DNA of 64,000 nucleotides from contig CAUSEC010000014.1 in the NCBI GenBank assembly GCA_963530515.1, forward strand, positions 62,001-126,000, read 5' to 3'. The notes under the pieces are model-generated. The model was not told the DNA's origin, made no database searches, and saw nothing but the letters and a program-made list of their open reading frames with translations. Positions 53,158 through 60,844 of the stretch are shown here, one piece after another (position 1 is the stretch's first letter; the number at the start of each line of letters is the position of its first letter). The DNA is from CBFFRJ01 sp963530515. GTDB taxonomy: Bacteria; Pseudomonadota; Gammaproteobacteria; Enterobacterales; Enterobacteriaceae. The translations under genes and the position numbers were made by a program.

Positions 53158-53646
53158 TTATGACAGGAAATTAACGCCTTGTTTCAGCACAATATCACAG
53201 GCTTTGGTTTTCACTTTTTCTGCCAGCGGCGTATTGCCGATGGTGTTCAGATTGAGCTGCTCGCCGTTTTTGGTATTCAGCAAACCCTGCAGCCCCTCAA
53301 GATAGTTGGTGTCCTGTTTCTGCTCTGTCGCACCCAGACCCAGCTTATCCATGACCTGGTTTTTGATGTTATCGGTGTTGGTCAGCGAGGCCAGCTTATT
53401 CTTCGCGCAGTAGGACATAATGCCCGCTGCGTTGTTCATGGTGCCCGCGCTTAAGGACTGATTACCGCCATTGAGCAAACCGGTGAGGGAGGAGAGTGAC
53501 AGGCCGCCCTGCTGCGAGCCGTTATTCTGGCTGAGCTGGCTGGCGGCGCTGGAAAGGCTGTCTTGCCAGGATGCGGCGAAGGTCGCGCTGGAAAACAAAG
53601 CGCCGCTGACAAGGGCGGTGCAGAGAAGGCGTTTAGCAAATGACAT
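53158..53646 (-). CDS. yjjA: periplasmic DUF2501 protein YjjA
   Basis: This 162-residue protein has a Sec signal peptide (MSFAKRLLCTALVSGALFSSATFA, about 1-24) and a Ser/Asn/Gln-rich mature N-terminal part (LSSAASQLSQNNGSQQGGLSL). The C-terminal half has three Cys residues, of which two (SYCAKNK and TKACDIV) may form a disulfide. Function is unknown. Position between dnaC and opgB is as in E. coli. Confidence 0.92.
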   Translation of the reverse strand: MSFAKRLLCTALVSGALFSSATFAASWQDSLSSAASQLSQNNGSQQGGLSLSSLTGLLNGGNQSLSAGTMNNAAGIMSYCAKNKLASLTNTDNIKNQVMDKLGLGATEQKQDTNYLEGLQGLLNTKNGEQLNLNTIGNTPLAEKVKTKACDIVLKQGVNFLS

Positions 53647-53722
53647 AATGTAGAACCCTGGATGTGACTGGAAAGCCGACAGTATACACCCCGGGCTACG
53701 GGCTTTAATCAGAGGACAATTC

Positions 53723-54460
53723 TCAATACTCTTTGCCGGTGACGCGGCTACGGTAGCTGTCCCAGTTAAAGTTGACCCACAGGCTGTTGCCCAGACGCAT
53801 CCTGTCCATCACGCGTTCGCCAAGCAGCTTGTTCATTTCGTCCAGCGTACTGTTGGTCAGCATGCCAGTGGGGCGTTTGGAAGAAGAACGGCGGTCGACT
53901 ATCTGGTTGATGATCACCTTTTCATAGCGCGATTCGGTTTGCATACCGATCTCATCGATCACCAGCAGATCGACGCTACTCAGATCGTTTAGCAACTGCT
54001 CCTCACTGCTTTCACGGTTACCAAAAGTCTCTTTCATGGCTGACATGATGTCGGCAACGGTAATGATCAGTACTGACTTTCCGCGTAGCAGCAGTTCGTT
54101 ACAGATGGCGGCGGCCAGATGATTTTTGCCGGTGCCAGGCTTGCCCGCAAAAATAAAGCTGGCGATATTCGCTTCGAATTCGGCCACATACTGCCGGGCC
54201 TGGCCCAGCGCCCGCATTTGCCCGTCACATTCCACTTTATAGTTCTCAAAAGAGCAGTTCTGATGCAGTGGACGAATGCCGGAGCGGTTAAACGTACGCT
54301 GCATTTTCATCGCCCGGTTTTCTCGTGCAAGAGCAGCTGCACGAATCTCACCTTGCTCTTTCTGCCAGGCCATCAGCTCTTCACCCGTTTTGAAGGCAGG
54401 CTGTGTGTTGGCTGGCATCATCTTTTGCAGTCGTTTCATCAATTCGCCGACGTTTTTCAT
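53723..54460 (-). CDS. dnaC: DNA helicase loader DnaC
   Basis: This 245-residue AAA+ ATPase loads DnaB helicase at oriC and restart forks. The N-terminal DnaB-binding part covers about 1-75. Walker A is GKPGTGKNHLAA (with the unusual Asn after Lys seen in all enteric DnaC), Walker B is LLVIDEIGMQ, and the Arg finger region is near VMDRMRLG. It starts 2 bp after dnaT. Confidence 0.97.
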   Translation of the reverse strand: MKNVGELMKRLQKMMPANTQPAFKTGEELMAWQKEQGEIRAAALARENRAMKMQRTFNRSGIRPLHQNCSFENYKVECDGQMRALGQARQYVAEFEANIASFIFAGKPGTGKNHLAAAICNELLLRGKSVLIITVADIMSAMKETFGNRESSEEQLLNDLSSVDLLVIDEIGMQTESRYEKVIINQIVDRRSSSKRPTGMLTNSTLDEMNKLLGERVMDRMRLGNSLWVNFNWDSYRSRVTGKEY

Positions 54461-54462
54461 CG

Positions 54463-55002
54463 TTAACCTCTAAAACCCGGTGGAATGTGATTATCAGGCT
54501 GGGAGATAGCATTCACATCTCGCTTCGCTGAGCCGCCCTGGCTGCTGCGGTTTATCTGCACGCTGCGCGCCAGTTTCTGCTGCCATTGCACGTGGTGGAA
54601 CACTTTCCCTTCTGCCTGCCAGTAAGCGACAAACGCAGCCAGCTCTTCGGGCGTGACAGGCTGAGCGAGTGCAATCCCCCAAAGGGCCGCCATTCGCTGG
54701 AAGTCTGCATCCGGCTGCCAGTCAGCATACATCGGAAATTTCCCCATTGGCACGCGGGTGGGGGCGGAAGTGGGTTCTTCAAAAAATTGAGTATCCAGGG
54801 CGACATCGCTGGCAGGGCGTGCAAGACTGGCCTCCAGCGCCAGTAATTGCTCCAGGCGCTCAGGTGTGACGGCATAAAACGCCGGGGTATTATTGGCAAA
54901 GACGGCCACCGCCCCACCTTCCGTCCGCGCCAGGACGCTGGCGTGATCGCGCATAAACTCATCAACACCGATAACAGTGGACGTCAGGATTCTGGAAGAC
55001 AT
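54463..55002 (-). CDS. dnaT: primosomal protein DnaT (protein i)
   Basis: This 179-residue protein acts in PriA-PriB-dependent replication restart and hands DnaC-DnaB to the fork. The N-terminal oligomerisation region (SSRILTSTVIGVDEFMRDH) and the C-terminal ssDNA-binding part (FHHVQWQQKLARSVQINR) are recognisable. dnaT-dnaC are cotranscribed. Confidence 0.96.
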   Translation of the reverse strand: MSSRILTSTVIGVDEFMRDHASVLARTEGGAVAVFANNTPAFYAVTPERLEQLLALEASLARPASDVALDTQFFEEPTSAPTRVPMGKFPMYADWQPDADFQRMAALWGIALAQPVTPEELAAFVAYWQAEGKVFHHVQWQQKLARSVQINRSSQGGSAKRDVNAISQPDNHIPPGFRG

Positions 55003-55092
55003 AACGCGTTCTCAAACAGGAATAACGGATCAGAGTGTCCGCAGGCATATTGAGACATAGTAACACAGAGCGGGCGAAGGAGGATGGCGACG

Positions 55093-55114
55093 AAAAAGCC
55101 GGGTTGCCCCGGCT
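55093..55114 (-). terminator. terminator after ohr
   Basis: On the - strand the stem AGCCGGG/CCCGGCT is followed by TTTTT. It separates the ohr module from dnaT. Confidence 0.8.
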
Positions 55115-55173
55115 GTGTGTTTCCCAATGGTGTTGGCTACCGGATCTGCGGCCTGAGCCTGTCCGGTTTTGTA

Positions 55174-55602
55174 TTACGCGATGATCGTTAAGGTCACATC
55201 AACGTTGCCACGAGTGGCGTTGGAATAAGGGCAAACGATATGCGCAGCATCGACCAGTTTCTTCGCTTCTGCGGCGTCCATACCTTCAAGGTGGATTTTC
55301 AGTTCAACTTCGATACCAAAACCTGTCGGCAGTGGGCCAATGCCCACGTTTGCTTCGGTGAAAGCCTCTTTCGGCATGGCGATTTTGTCGCGACCGGCAA
55401 CAAACTTCATCGCCCCCAGGAAGCAGGCAGAGTAGCCAGCAGCAAACAGTTGTTCCGGGTTGGTGACTTCACCGCCCATACCACCCATCTCTTTAGGTAC
55501 GCCGAGTTTAACGTCCAGCACGCCGTCAGAAGAGGTTGCGCGGCCATCACGACCACCGGTAGCTTTGGCGTTAGCGGTGTAAATCACTTTTTCTAAAGAC
55601 AT
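55174..55602 (-). CDS. ohr: organic hydroperoxide resistance protein Ohr
   Basis: This 142-residue OsmC/Ohr-family thiol peroxidase has the reactive pair C60 (AAGYSACFLGAM) and C124 (AHIVCPYSNATRGN). R21 and E51 match the usual contact residues. It reduces organic and fatty-acid hydroperoxides using lipoylated proteins. It is 83 bp downstream of ohrR on the same strand and has a candidate OhrR operator in the gap. K-12 has no gene at this place. Confidence 0.93.
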   Translation of the reverse strand: MSLEKVIYTANAKATGGRDGRATSSDGVLDVKLGVPKEMGGMGGEVTNPEQLFAAGYSACFLGAMKFVAGRDKIAMPKEAFTEANVGIGPLPTGFGIEVELKIHLEGMDAAEAKKLVDAAHIVCPYSNATRGNVDVTLTIIA

Positions 55603-55638
55603 AACAGGTTCCTTATCGTATTTGTCGGTTGCTATAAT

Positions 55639-55650
55639 ATAGTGTGCTAT
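55639..55650. promoter_or_regulatory. candidate OhrR operator in front of ohr
   Basis: ATAGTGTGCTAT has inverted ATAG/CTAT arms and is followed by TTATTTA. The same arrangement, with few changes, lies before ohrR at 56150-56161. An AT-rich stretch with TATATTATA on the - strand overlaps it and may contain the ohr -10. Confidence 0.5.
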
Positions 55651-55685
55651 TTATTTATCGGCATAAATCCCCATTTAAGAGAGAG

Positions 55686-56135
55686 TTATGCGCGTTGAAA
55701 CTGTTGACGCAGCGTTTCAAGTTGCTGTTTAAGCGTCATTAATTGTGAATGGTCACAATCGAACGAACACATCACGGCATTCGGAATCGATTGGGCTTGC
55801 TGTTGTAACTCGCGTCCGGTGTCGCTCAGGGTGATAACCACCTGGCGCTCATCCTGGCGGGAGCGTTGGCGACTGAGAAGCCCTGCGCTTTCCAGGCGCT
55901 TGAGCAGTGGCGTCAGTGTTGCCGAGTCAAGAAACAGGCGTTCGCCGATATCCGACACTGTGACGTCGTCCTTCTCCCACAACACCAGCATCACCAGATA
56001 CTGCGGGTAGGTCAGGTTTAACGGCGCCAGTAGCTGCCGGTACAGTTTATGCAGCGCCAGATTTGTTGAGTAGAGTGCAAAACAAAACTGGTTATCAAGT
56101 TCAAGCTGCGCGTTCGGGGTGTGTTTTGTTTTCAT
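55686..56135 (-). CDS. ohrR: MarR-family organic peroxide sensor OhrR
   Basis: This 149-residue MarR-family repressor keeps the peroxide-sensing Cys at C18 (LDNQFCFALYSTNLALHKLY) and the following Tyr residues that bind its thiolate. Two further Cys (VMCSFDC) near residue 125 could form the two-Cys redox pair. The winged helix holds DIGERLFLDSATLTPLLKRLESAGLL and the wing RSRQDERQV. ATG 56135 (MKTKHTPNAQ) is preferred to the frame opening at 56186, which would overlap the TetR gene. Confidence 0.9.
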   Translation of the reverse strand: MKTKHTPNAQLELDNQFCFALYSTNLALHKLYRQLLAPLNLTYPQYLVMLVLWEKDDVTVSDIGERLFLDSATLTPLLKRLESAGLLSRQRSRQDERQVVITLSDTGRELQQQAQSIPNAVMCSFDCDHSQLMTLKQQLETLRQQFQRA

Positions 56136-56149
56136 GGTTGTGAATATAG

Positions 56150-56161
56150 ATAGTGCACGAT
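56150..56161. promoter_or_regulatory. candidate OhrR operator in front of ohrR
   Basis: ATAGTGCACGAT followed by TTAATT resembles the motif before ohr (ATAGTGTGCTAT TTATTT). It lies 15 bp upstream of the ohrR start, where binding would give autorepression. Confidence 0.45.
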
Positions 56162-56176
56162 TTAATTGCAAGTGAT

Positions 56177-56818
56177 TTATGGGCAAATATAACGCAATAC
56201 GACCTGGACGGCCATTTGACGGTAGTGCTGACGCTGCTGCTGGCTGTCTTCGTCGGCTTCAAACAGCATGGAGAAAGAGTAGCTATTCGCGACGTAATGG
56301 AAACTGAAGCTGCTGATAACGCGATGCAGGTCGCGGGCGCATACGCTTTGGTTAAACAGGTGCTTGCGTTGCCCACGCAGCAAAATATCTTCCAGTAAGG
56401 TCAGGGCGCTACGGTTGACGTCACGTAACCAGGTGGACTGCTGGATATAGCGACCACGCTGCATGTTTTCCATACAGATTATACGAATGAAATCAGGATG
56501 ATCGGCGTGATAGTCAAAGGTGTTTTCAACCAGATGCACCAGGGCTTCAACCGGGGGAAGGGCTGCCAGATTCAGCGCTTTTTCGCTGGCACGGATGGCA
56601 GCATAAACATATTCGAGGACCTGTAAGTACAAGTTTTCTTTTGTTTTATAGTGATACACCACCATGCGCTTTGTGGTGCCAGCTTTTTCGGCAATCTGCT
56701 CCATGCGCGCGCCATTGAGCCCATATTCTGCAAACAGCGCAATGGCGCTAAGGAAGATTTTGTCTTTCACCCGGGATTCATCAAAATCGCCGGGTGCATA
56801 AATGCCCTGGTGTTCCAC
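56177..56818 (-). CDS. TetR/AcrR-family transcriptional regulator
   Basis: This 213-residue protein has an N-terminal TetR HTH (about 18-64: IFLSAIALFAEYGLNGARMEQIAEKAGTTKRMVVYHYKTKENLY) and a C-terminal ligand domain ending in YICP. The closest recognisable style is the NicS/RutR-like group, but the ligand is unknown. It lies upstream of ohrR on the same strand with a 41-bp gap. No adjacent efflux or degradation gene identifies its target. K-12 has no orthologue here. Confidence 0.82.
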   Translation of the reverse strand: MEHQGIYAPGDFDESRVKDKIFLSAIALFAEYGLNGARMEQIAEKAGTTKRMVVYHYKTKENLYLQVLEYVYAAIRASEKALNLAALPPVEALVHLVENTFDYHADHPDFIRIICMENMQRGRYIQQSTWLRDVNRSALTLLEDILLRGQRKHLFNQSVCARDLHRVISSFSFHYVANSYSFSMLFEADEDSQQQRQHYRQMAVQVVLRYICP

Positions 56819-56883
56819 ATCCGTTCCTTATCAACCATCGTTGGGATAAGGATTATTACCACGGTGCCGCAATAACTCAAATT

Positions 56884-57357
56884 TCACACCCGCGGGCGTT
56901 TGCGGTAAATCCACAATCCTGGAATCGACAGGCCAATCGACAGCGCCCCGACAATTGACGAGGCTTTAAGGAAGTTGGTCAGCAGCAGGATCATCAGCTC
57001 TTCGCTGTAGCCAATATGGCCAATTTTTACGGCGGAAATCATTGCGGTATAGGCTGAGATACCGGGGAACATAGGAATCACCGCGGCAACGGTGAACACT
57101 TTAGGATGAGCGAGATACCAGCGCGACCAGTGAATGCCGATACTGCCGACCAACATTGAGGCGACAAACGTCGACCACTCAATGTTAAAGCCCCAGTAGA
57201 CCATGGCAAAGCGCGTGCCGTGACCGATCGCGCCAAGTAACGCACACCAGGGCAGGGCGCGATGTGGCACGTTGAATACCATGGCAAACCCTACGGCCGG
57301 AATCGCTGCCAGCAGCATGTCCTGGATAAGCGACAGCAAAAACCAGATTACATCCAT
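56884..57357 (-). CDS. yjjB: ThrE-type exporter subunit YjjB
   Basis: This 157-residue protein is the C-terminal-type half of the ThrE family, with about five membrane helices and the conserved VIPMFPGISAYTAMI. YjjP and YjjB together form an exporter reported to move succinate under anaerobic conditions. ATG 57357 (MDVIWFLLSLIQDM) gives the E. coli length. It overlaps yjjP by 10 bp. Confidence 0.92.
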   Translation of the reverse strand: MDVIWFLLSLIQDMLLAAIPAVGFAMVFNVPHRALPWCALLGAIGHGTRFAMVYWGFNIEWSTFVASMLVGSIGIHWSRWYLAHPKVFTVAAVIPMFPGISAYTAMISAVKIGHIGYSEELMILLLTNFLKASSIVGALSIGLSIPGLWIYRKRPRV

Positions 57358-58130
57358 CCGCGTAGCCCCCATAAGGTCATCGACATCACCACACCGATGC
57401 AGGTGGCGAGGGTTAACAAGCTGGCAATTGCCCAACGGGCGAGGCCGGTATTGATGTGGCCTTTGAACATATCCGCGACCGCATTAATCAGTGGGAAGCC
57501 AGGGACGAGGAGTAAGACGCTCGCCGCCATCGCCACGGTGGGGGTATGGATGAAAACAGGTAGCGTCAGCATCAGGCCCGACACGGTTGTTGCGACAAAC
57601 GCAGTGATGCAAAAGTTGATTTGCGGATGCATATGACGATTTGCCAGCAGTAACCGGACGTACATCGCCACGCTGCTGGCGCAGAACGTGATAAGCGCGC
57701 CATCCCAGCCGCCATTATTCAACCGGCAAAAGCATGCGCAGGAAAGACCGACCATCACCGTGACCAGCCAGCGCGGATAGCGCAGAGGTTTAACCTGCGA
57801 GAAGCGTTTTTCGACATCCTGGACATCGAGCAATTTATGCTCGGTCATGATGACAATGTGCTGCACCTCGGTCACCACGTGCATGTTGATGCCACGATCA
57901 TGGTTTTTGCGCGTCGAGGTCAGGCACTGTCCGTCTTTGATGGTGGTGAGCACGATAGCATTGGACGAGATTGAGCTCTCGACGCTGTCCATTCCCAGTG
58001 CCAGCCCGAGACGCGTGGAGAGTTCTTCAACCAGTGCGCTTTCCGCACCGTGTTGCAATAAAAAAAGGCCGCACTGAATACACAGACGTGTGATGGCCCG
58101 TTGGGATGACTGGTCTTCTTGCATCTGCAT
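57348..58130 (-). CDS. yjjP: ThrE-type exporter subunit YjjP
   Basis: This 260-residue protein has a soluble N-terminal region with VESSISSNAIVLTT (about 47-60), then about five membrane segments with VLLLVPGFPLINAVADMFKGH. It is the partner of YjjB. The start is ATG 58130, with AGGGC upstream. ATG 58124 two codons later is the alternative. Confidence 0.9.
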   Translation of the reverse strand: MQMQEDQSSQRAITRLCIQCGLFLLQHGAESALVEELSTRLGLALGMDSVESSISSNAIVLTTIKDGQCLTSTRKNHDRGINMHVVTEVQHIVIMTEHKLLDVQDVEKRFSQVKPLRYPRWLVTVMVGLSCACFCRLNNGGWDGALITFCASSVAMYVRLLLANRHMHPQINFCITAFVATTVSGLMLTLPVFIHTPTVAMAASVLLLVPGFPLINAVADMFKGHINTGLARWAIASLLTLATCIGVVMSMTLWGLRGWM

Positions 58131-58634
58131 TATTGCCCTGGTGACGTTGCTCAAGTCCCACAAGATGTGGCACGAATCGCTAATTTTTAGCACAGGTTGT
58201 CCTCATGATGGCGCGGAGGCAGATCAAGAATCGTGCAATAAATCACAAAATGTTGTTCAGGTGGAAGATGACGTGATGCTCTTTCAAATCGGTGTCTTTG
58301 GGGCATTCCGCCGTCATACGTCATATCCAGTGGATGGGGAGCGTTATTATTTTATAATTGCGATGAATTAACTGGCTTAGATCTATATTTTTTTATTTTG
58401 AAATTTTTGAGAGATAATTAATTTGTCTTATTTCGACTTATTCTTATGGGTTGACACTATTATCCTCGATTTTTATACTCGCCCATTGTTTCAACGTGTT
58501 TAAGTTTGAATTACTCATGCCAGGTTCATTGTCATCGAGGTAATTAACGTCGTCCGGCTGACAAGGTGGTTGGCACTCTTTGAATTATTCATGTTATTTA
58601 TTTTATAAGACTCGCGAATGGATGCGGAGGTTTT
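58131..58634. other. 504-bp AT-rich divergent region between yjjP and yjjQ
   Basis: No convincing gene is seen here. From about 58,330 onward the sequence is very AT-rich (runs such as ATATTTTTTTATTTTGAAATTTTT near 58,383-58,407), which is what H-NS favours. K-12 yjjQ-bglJ is silenced by H-NS. The region should hold the yjjPB promoter and does hold a consensus promoter for yjjQ. Confidence 0.6.
58451..58479 (+). promoter_or_regulatory. consensus sigma-70 promoter of yjjQ-bglJ
   Basis: TTGACA (58451-58456) and TATACT (58474-58479) are 17 bp apart. The start would be near 58486, leaving a leader of about 150 nt. Confidence 0.75.
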
Positions 58635-59369
58635 ATGTTATCAAAGCTATGCAAGTATGGAATAGTCATCAGTAAAGTTCCGGTGTTAAAAATTGGATTG
58701 GGTGACATTATGGAACGTCACTTTCCTGATTATGAGATGACGTTTTTTCAATCTCTGGAAGAGGTCACGCTATTACAGTTACGCCGTGCTGACTTGATTA
58801 TTGCCGACCTCTCTGGCGATACGCGCCATACACGTAATGTATGTGAGCAGTATTTTTCAATACTCTCTCAGCATTCTGATATTCACTGGGTATTTTTCGT
58901 TTCCCGCCTTTTTTATCCCACTGCCGTTGAATTACTCATGCGTCCGGGCAGCACGCTTCTTTCTGATATGGAACCCATCGAAGGGGTGGTAAGCGCAATT
59001 CGTCATGGCAATGGGCACGCAGAAAAAATTAGCCCGACGTTATTATCATCCGATTATCTTGAAAACGATGAGTCCGAAGAAAAGTCAGAACGCCTGACGC
59101 TTTCTGAACGCAAAGTCATGCGTTTGCTGGGCAAAGGATGGGGTATTAATCAAATCGCAATGTTGCTTAAAAAGAGTAATAAAACGGTGAGTGCGCAGAA
59201 AAATAGTGCAATGCGTCGTCTTTCTCTGCGCAGCAACGCAGAGTTGTATGCATGGATAAATAGTGTCGAAGGCATAAAAGAGCTGAATCTTATTTCAGCC
59301 TATGGAGAACTATCAGAATGGAATGCATCTCAGCCCAAAAGCACGTTGCCGTCATCGAGCAATGCGTAA
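58635..59369 (+). CDS. yjjQ: LuxR-type (FixJ/NarL) transcriptional regulator YjjQ
   Basis: This 244-residue protein has a degenerate receiver-like N-terminal domain (about 1-130) and a C-terminal LuxR HTH (LTLSERKVMRLLGKGWGINQIAMLLKKSNKTVSAQKNSAMRRL, about 155-197). K-12 YjjQ represses flagellar and capsule genes. A GCGGAGG ribosome site precedes ATG 58635. The last 52 bp overlap the bglJ start in another frame. Confidence 0.92.
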   Translation: MLSKLCKYGIVISKVPVLKIGLGDIMERHFPDYEMTFFQSLEEVTLLQLRRADLIIADLSGDTRHTRNVCEQYFSILSQHSDIHWVFFVSRLFYPTAVELLMRPGSTLLSDMEPIEGVVSAIRHGNGHAEKISPTLLSSDYLENDESEEKSERLTLSERKVMRLLGKGWGINQIAMLLKKSNKTVSAQKNSAMRRLSLRSNAELYAWINSVEGIKELNLISAYGELSEWNASQPKSTLPSSSNA

Positions 59370-60004
59370 TGAGCGAGGCGGGCCTGCGCCATCTTTTATC
59401 CTCGCCCGCCACCCAACAATATCGTTTTCATTTTTTCAGGAATTACCAGGCGTTTACTGATGAGATGGGGAAGACGGATTTCTTCTCTGTCATCTATGCG
59501 CTTTCAGGCTCCCGCGAACCGCGACGTGAATGCCTGATGTGCCTGCATATGATTTCAGTGTCTAATCAAAGGATTCAGCGGATTGTTCTGGCAGAAGACG
59601 ATCGTGAAGCACGCCTGGTGAGTCGCCTCTATCCAAAAGAGCTGCACGGTATTTTGAGCAAGTCTCATACTCTGAAGGTGTTACTGAGCCAGCTGGCGAC
59701 CCTGTTGGGGGAGACGCGGCGAGTGAACGACAATGTGGTGAATCACTGGTATGTCAGCCGTAATCGCAGTCATACGTTGAGTCCGACCGAGCACGTGATT
59801 TTACGGCACATGACTCGCGGGCTGTCGATTCCAGATATTGCCGTGCTGCTGGACCGCAATATCAAAACGGTCCGGGCACATAAATTTAACGCGATGGCGA
59901 AGCTGGGCGTTAATTCCGAGGTGGCTCTGTTGCATGCTGCCGACATTGTCACCTGGCTACCGATGACCACCTTCACACGCAAAACCGACGCGACAGTAGC
60001 GTGA
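59318..60004 (+). CDS. bglJ: LuxR-type transcriptional regulator BglJ
   Basis: This 228-residue protein has a receiver-like N-terminal domain without an obvious phosphorylation Asp cluster and a C-terminal HTH (LSPTEHVILRHMTRGLSIPDIAVLLDRNIKTVRAHKFNAMAKLGV, about 152-196). K-12 BglJ forms heterodimers with RcsB and activates bgl and other H-NS-repressed loci. It overlaps yjjQ by 52 bp, so the pair is cotranscribed and probably coupled. Confidence 0.92.
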   Translation: MECISAQKHVAVIEQCVMSEAGLRHLLSSPATQQYRFHFFRNYQAFTDEMGKTDFFSVIYALSGSREPRRECLMCLHMISVSNQRIQRIVLAEDDREARLVSRLYPKELHGILSKSHTLKVLLSQLATLLGETRRVNDNVVNHWYVSRNRSHTLSPTEHVILRHMTRGLSIPDIAVLLDRNIKTVRAHKFNAMAKLGVNSEVALLHAADIVTWLPMTTFTRKTDATVA

Positions 60005-60017
60005 GTGTTCATCTCAG

Positions 60018-60050
60018 AATGCCAGGTTAATTAACCTGGCATTCATTTTT
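60018..60050. terminator. bidirectional terminator: 26-bp perfect palindrome after bglJ
   Basis: AATGCCAGGTTAA followed directly by its exact reverse complement (60018-60043) and then CATTTTT. It separates convergent bglJ and the YbaK-like gene. Confidence 0.85.
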
Positions 60051-60507
60051 ACAGACAGACATCAATCCATTTTGCCTGGGTCAACTCAGCCATACGCTGG
60101 GGAGAAATACGCACGGCACTGTGAATTGCGCCGGCAGCAGGCAGCACTTCCTCATAATGTTTCAGCGAAACATCACAGTACACCGCCAACGGATTTTCCA
60201 GGCCAAACGGGCAGACGCCGCCAACAGGATGACCGGTGATCGTCACCACTTCGTCACTGCTGAGCATGCGGGCTTTTGCCCCAAAGGCCGACTTGAGCTT
60301 TTTGTTATCCAGGCGGGCATCGCCTTTGGCAACAACCAGCACGACCTCATCTTTAATTTTCAATGACAAGGTTTTGGCTATCTGGCCGGGTTCAACGTTA
60401 TGCGCTGCGGCGGCGAGAGCAACCGTCGCCGTACTTTGATTCAGCTCGATGATGTCTATTTCGGGGGCGTAGTCGGCAAAGAATTGCCGCACTGACTGCA
60501 AACTCAT
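60049..60507 (-). CDS. YbaK/EbsC-family aminoacyl-tRNA deacylase-like protein
   Basis: This 152-residue YbaK/ProX-domain protein contains QIAKTLSLKIKDEVVLVVAKGDARLDNKKLK, GHPVGGVCPFGL and the C-terminal HYEEVLPAAGAIHSAVRISP. Relatives hydrolyse mischarged tRNAs (Cys-tRNA-Pro, Ala-tRNA-Pro). It is not YbaK or ProX of K-12 by sequence style, and the exact tRNA substrate cannot be read from sequence. It is an accessory gene inserted between bglJ and fhuF. Confidence 0.85.
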   Translation of the reverse strand: MSLQSVRQFFADYAPEIDIIELNQSTATVALAAAAHNVEPGQIAKTLSLKIKDEVVLVVAKGDARLDNKKLKSAFGAKARMLSSDEVVTITGHPVGGVCPFGLENPLAVYCDVSLKHYEEVLPAAGAIHSAVRISPQRMAELTQAKWIDVCL

Positions 60508-60622
60508 TTTCTTCTCCTGAACGTAACCTTCAATAATCTGTCACAAGCCTGTGATCCCTGTAAATATTTTGTCATAACAAACTCGTTACGACGCATTTCT
60601 GGATCGCCTTCACAATCGCGGA

Positions 60623-60660
60623 AACCGGTTACAGTAACCGGTTGCAGTGTTTCAAACCGG
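60623..60660. promoter_or_regulatory. LacI/GalR-type palindromic operator upstream of the PTS genes
   Basis: AACCGGTTAC, one base, then GTAACCGGTT (60623-60643) is a perfect 10-1-10 inverted repeat. A further AAACCGG half lies at 60654-60660. The core AACCGGTT resembles operators of LacI/GalR-family sugar repressors such as AscG. TTGCAG at 60642-60647 could be a -35 overlapping the palindrome. No repressor gene is adjacent. Confidence 0.6.
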
Positions 60661-60714
60661 AGTTAATACTGACTCCGTCACTTCCTCTGTTCTGATAATT
60701 AATAAGAGCCGTCT

Positions 60715-60831
60715 ATGAAACGTATCCTGCTTCGTTGTAATGCTGGTTCGTTAGCCAGCATGGTCTTAAACCCAAAAAATGGATTGCTGCACGGCAAAGT
60801 ACTCGCTGCTGCACTGAATTATTTAGACTGA
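60715..60831 (+). pseudogene. remnant of a PTS IIB gene (lactose/cellobiose family) with internal deletion
   Basis: This 38-codon ORF starts MKRILLRCNAGSLASMVL and ends NGLLHGKVLAAALNYLD. The first part matches the beta-1 and P-loop of lactose/chitobiose IIB (KxILLxCNAGMSTSxLV, with C8 at the phospho-Cys position). The second matches the IIB C-terminal helix (YGxMNGxKVLxxALxLL). About 65 residues of a normal 100-residue IIB are missing in frame. It ends 13 bp before the IIC gene, as an intact IIB would. It could still be translated. Confidence 0.6.
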
Positions 60832-60844
60832 CAGGAGAGCCGCT

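Noticed and set aside
58090..58371. 93-codon open frame on the + strand upstream of yjjQ
   Set aside because: It overlaps the yjjP start antisense, has no ribosome site and no family likeness.
60715..60831. The 38-codon ORF as an attenuator leader peptide
   Set aside because: No run of a single regulatory codon and no terminator/antiterminator follows. Its two halves match IIB ends better.
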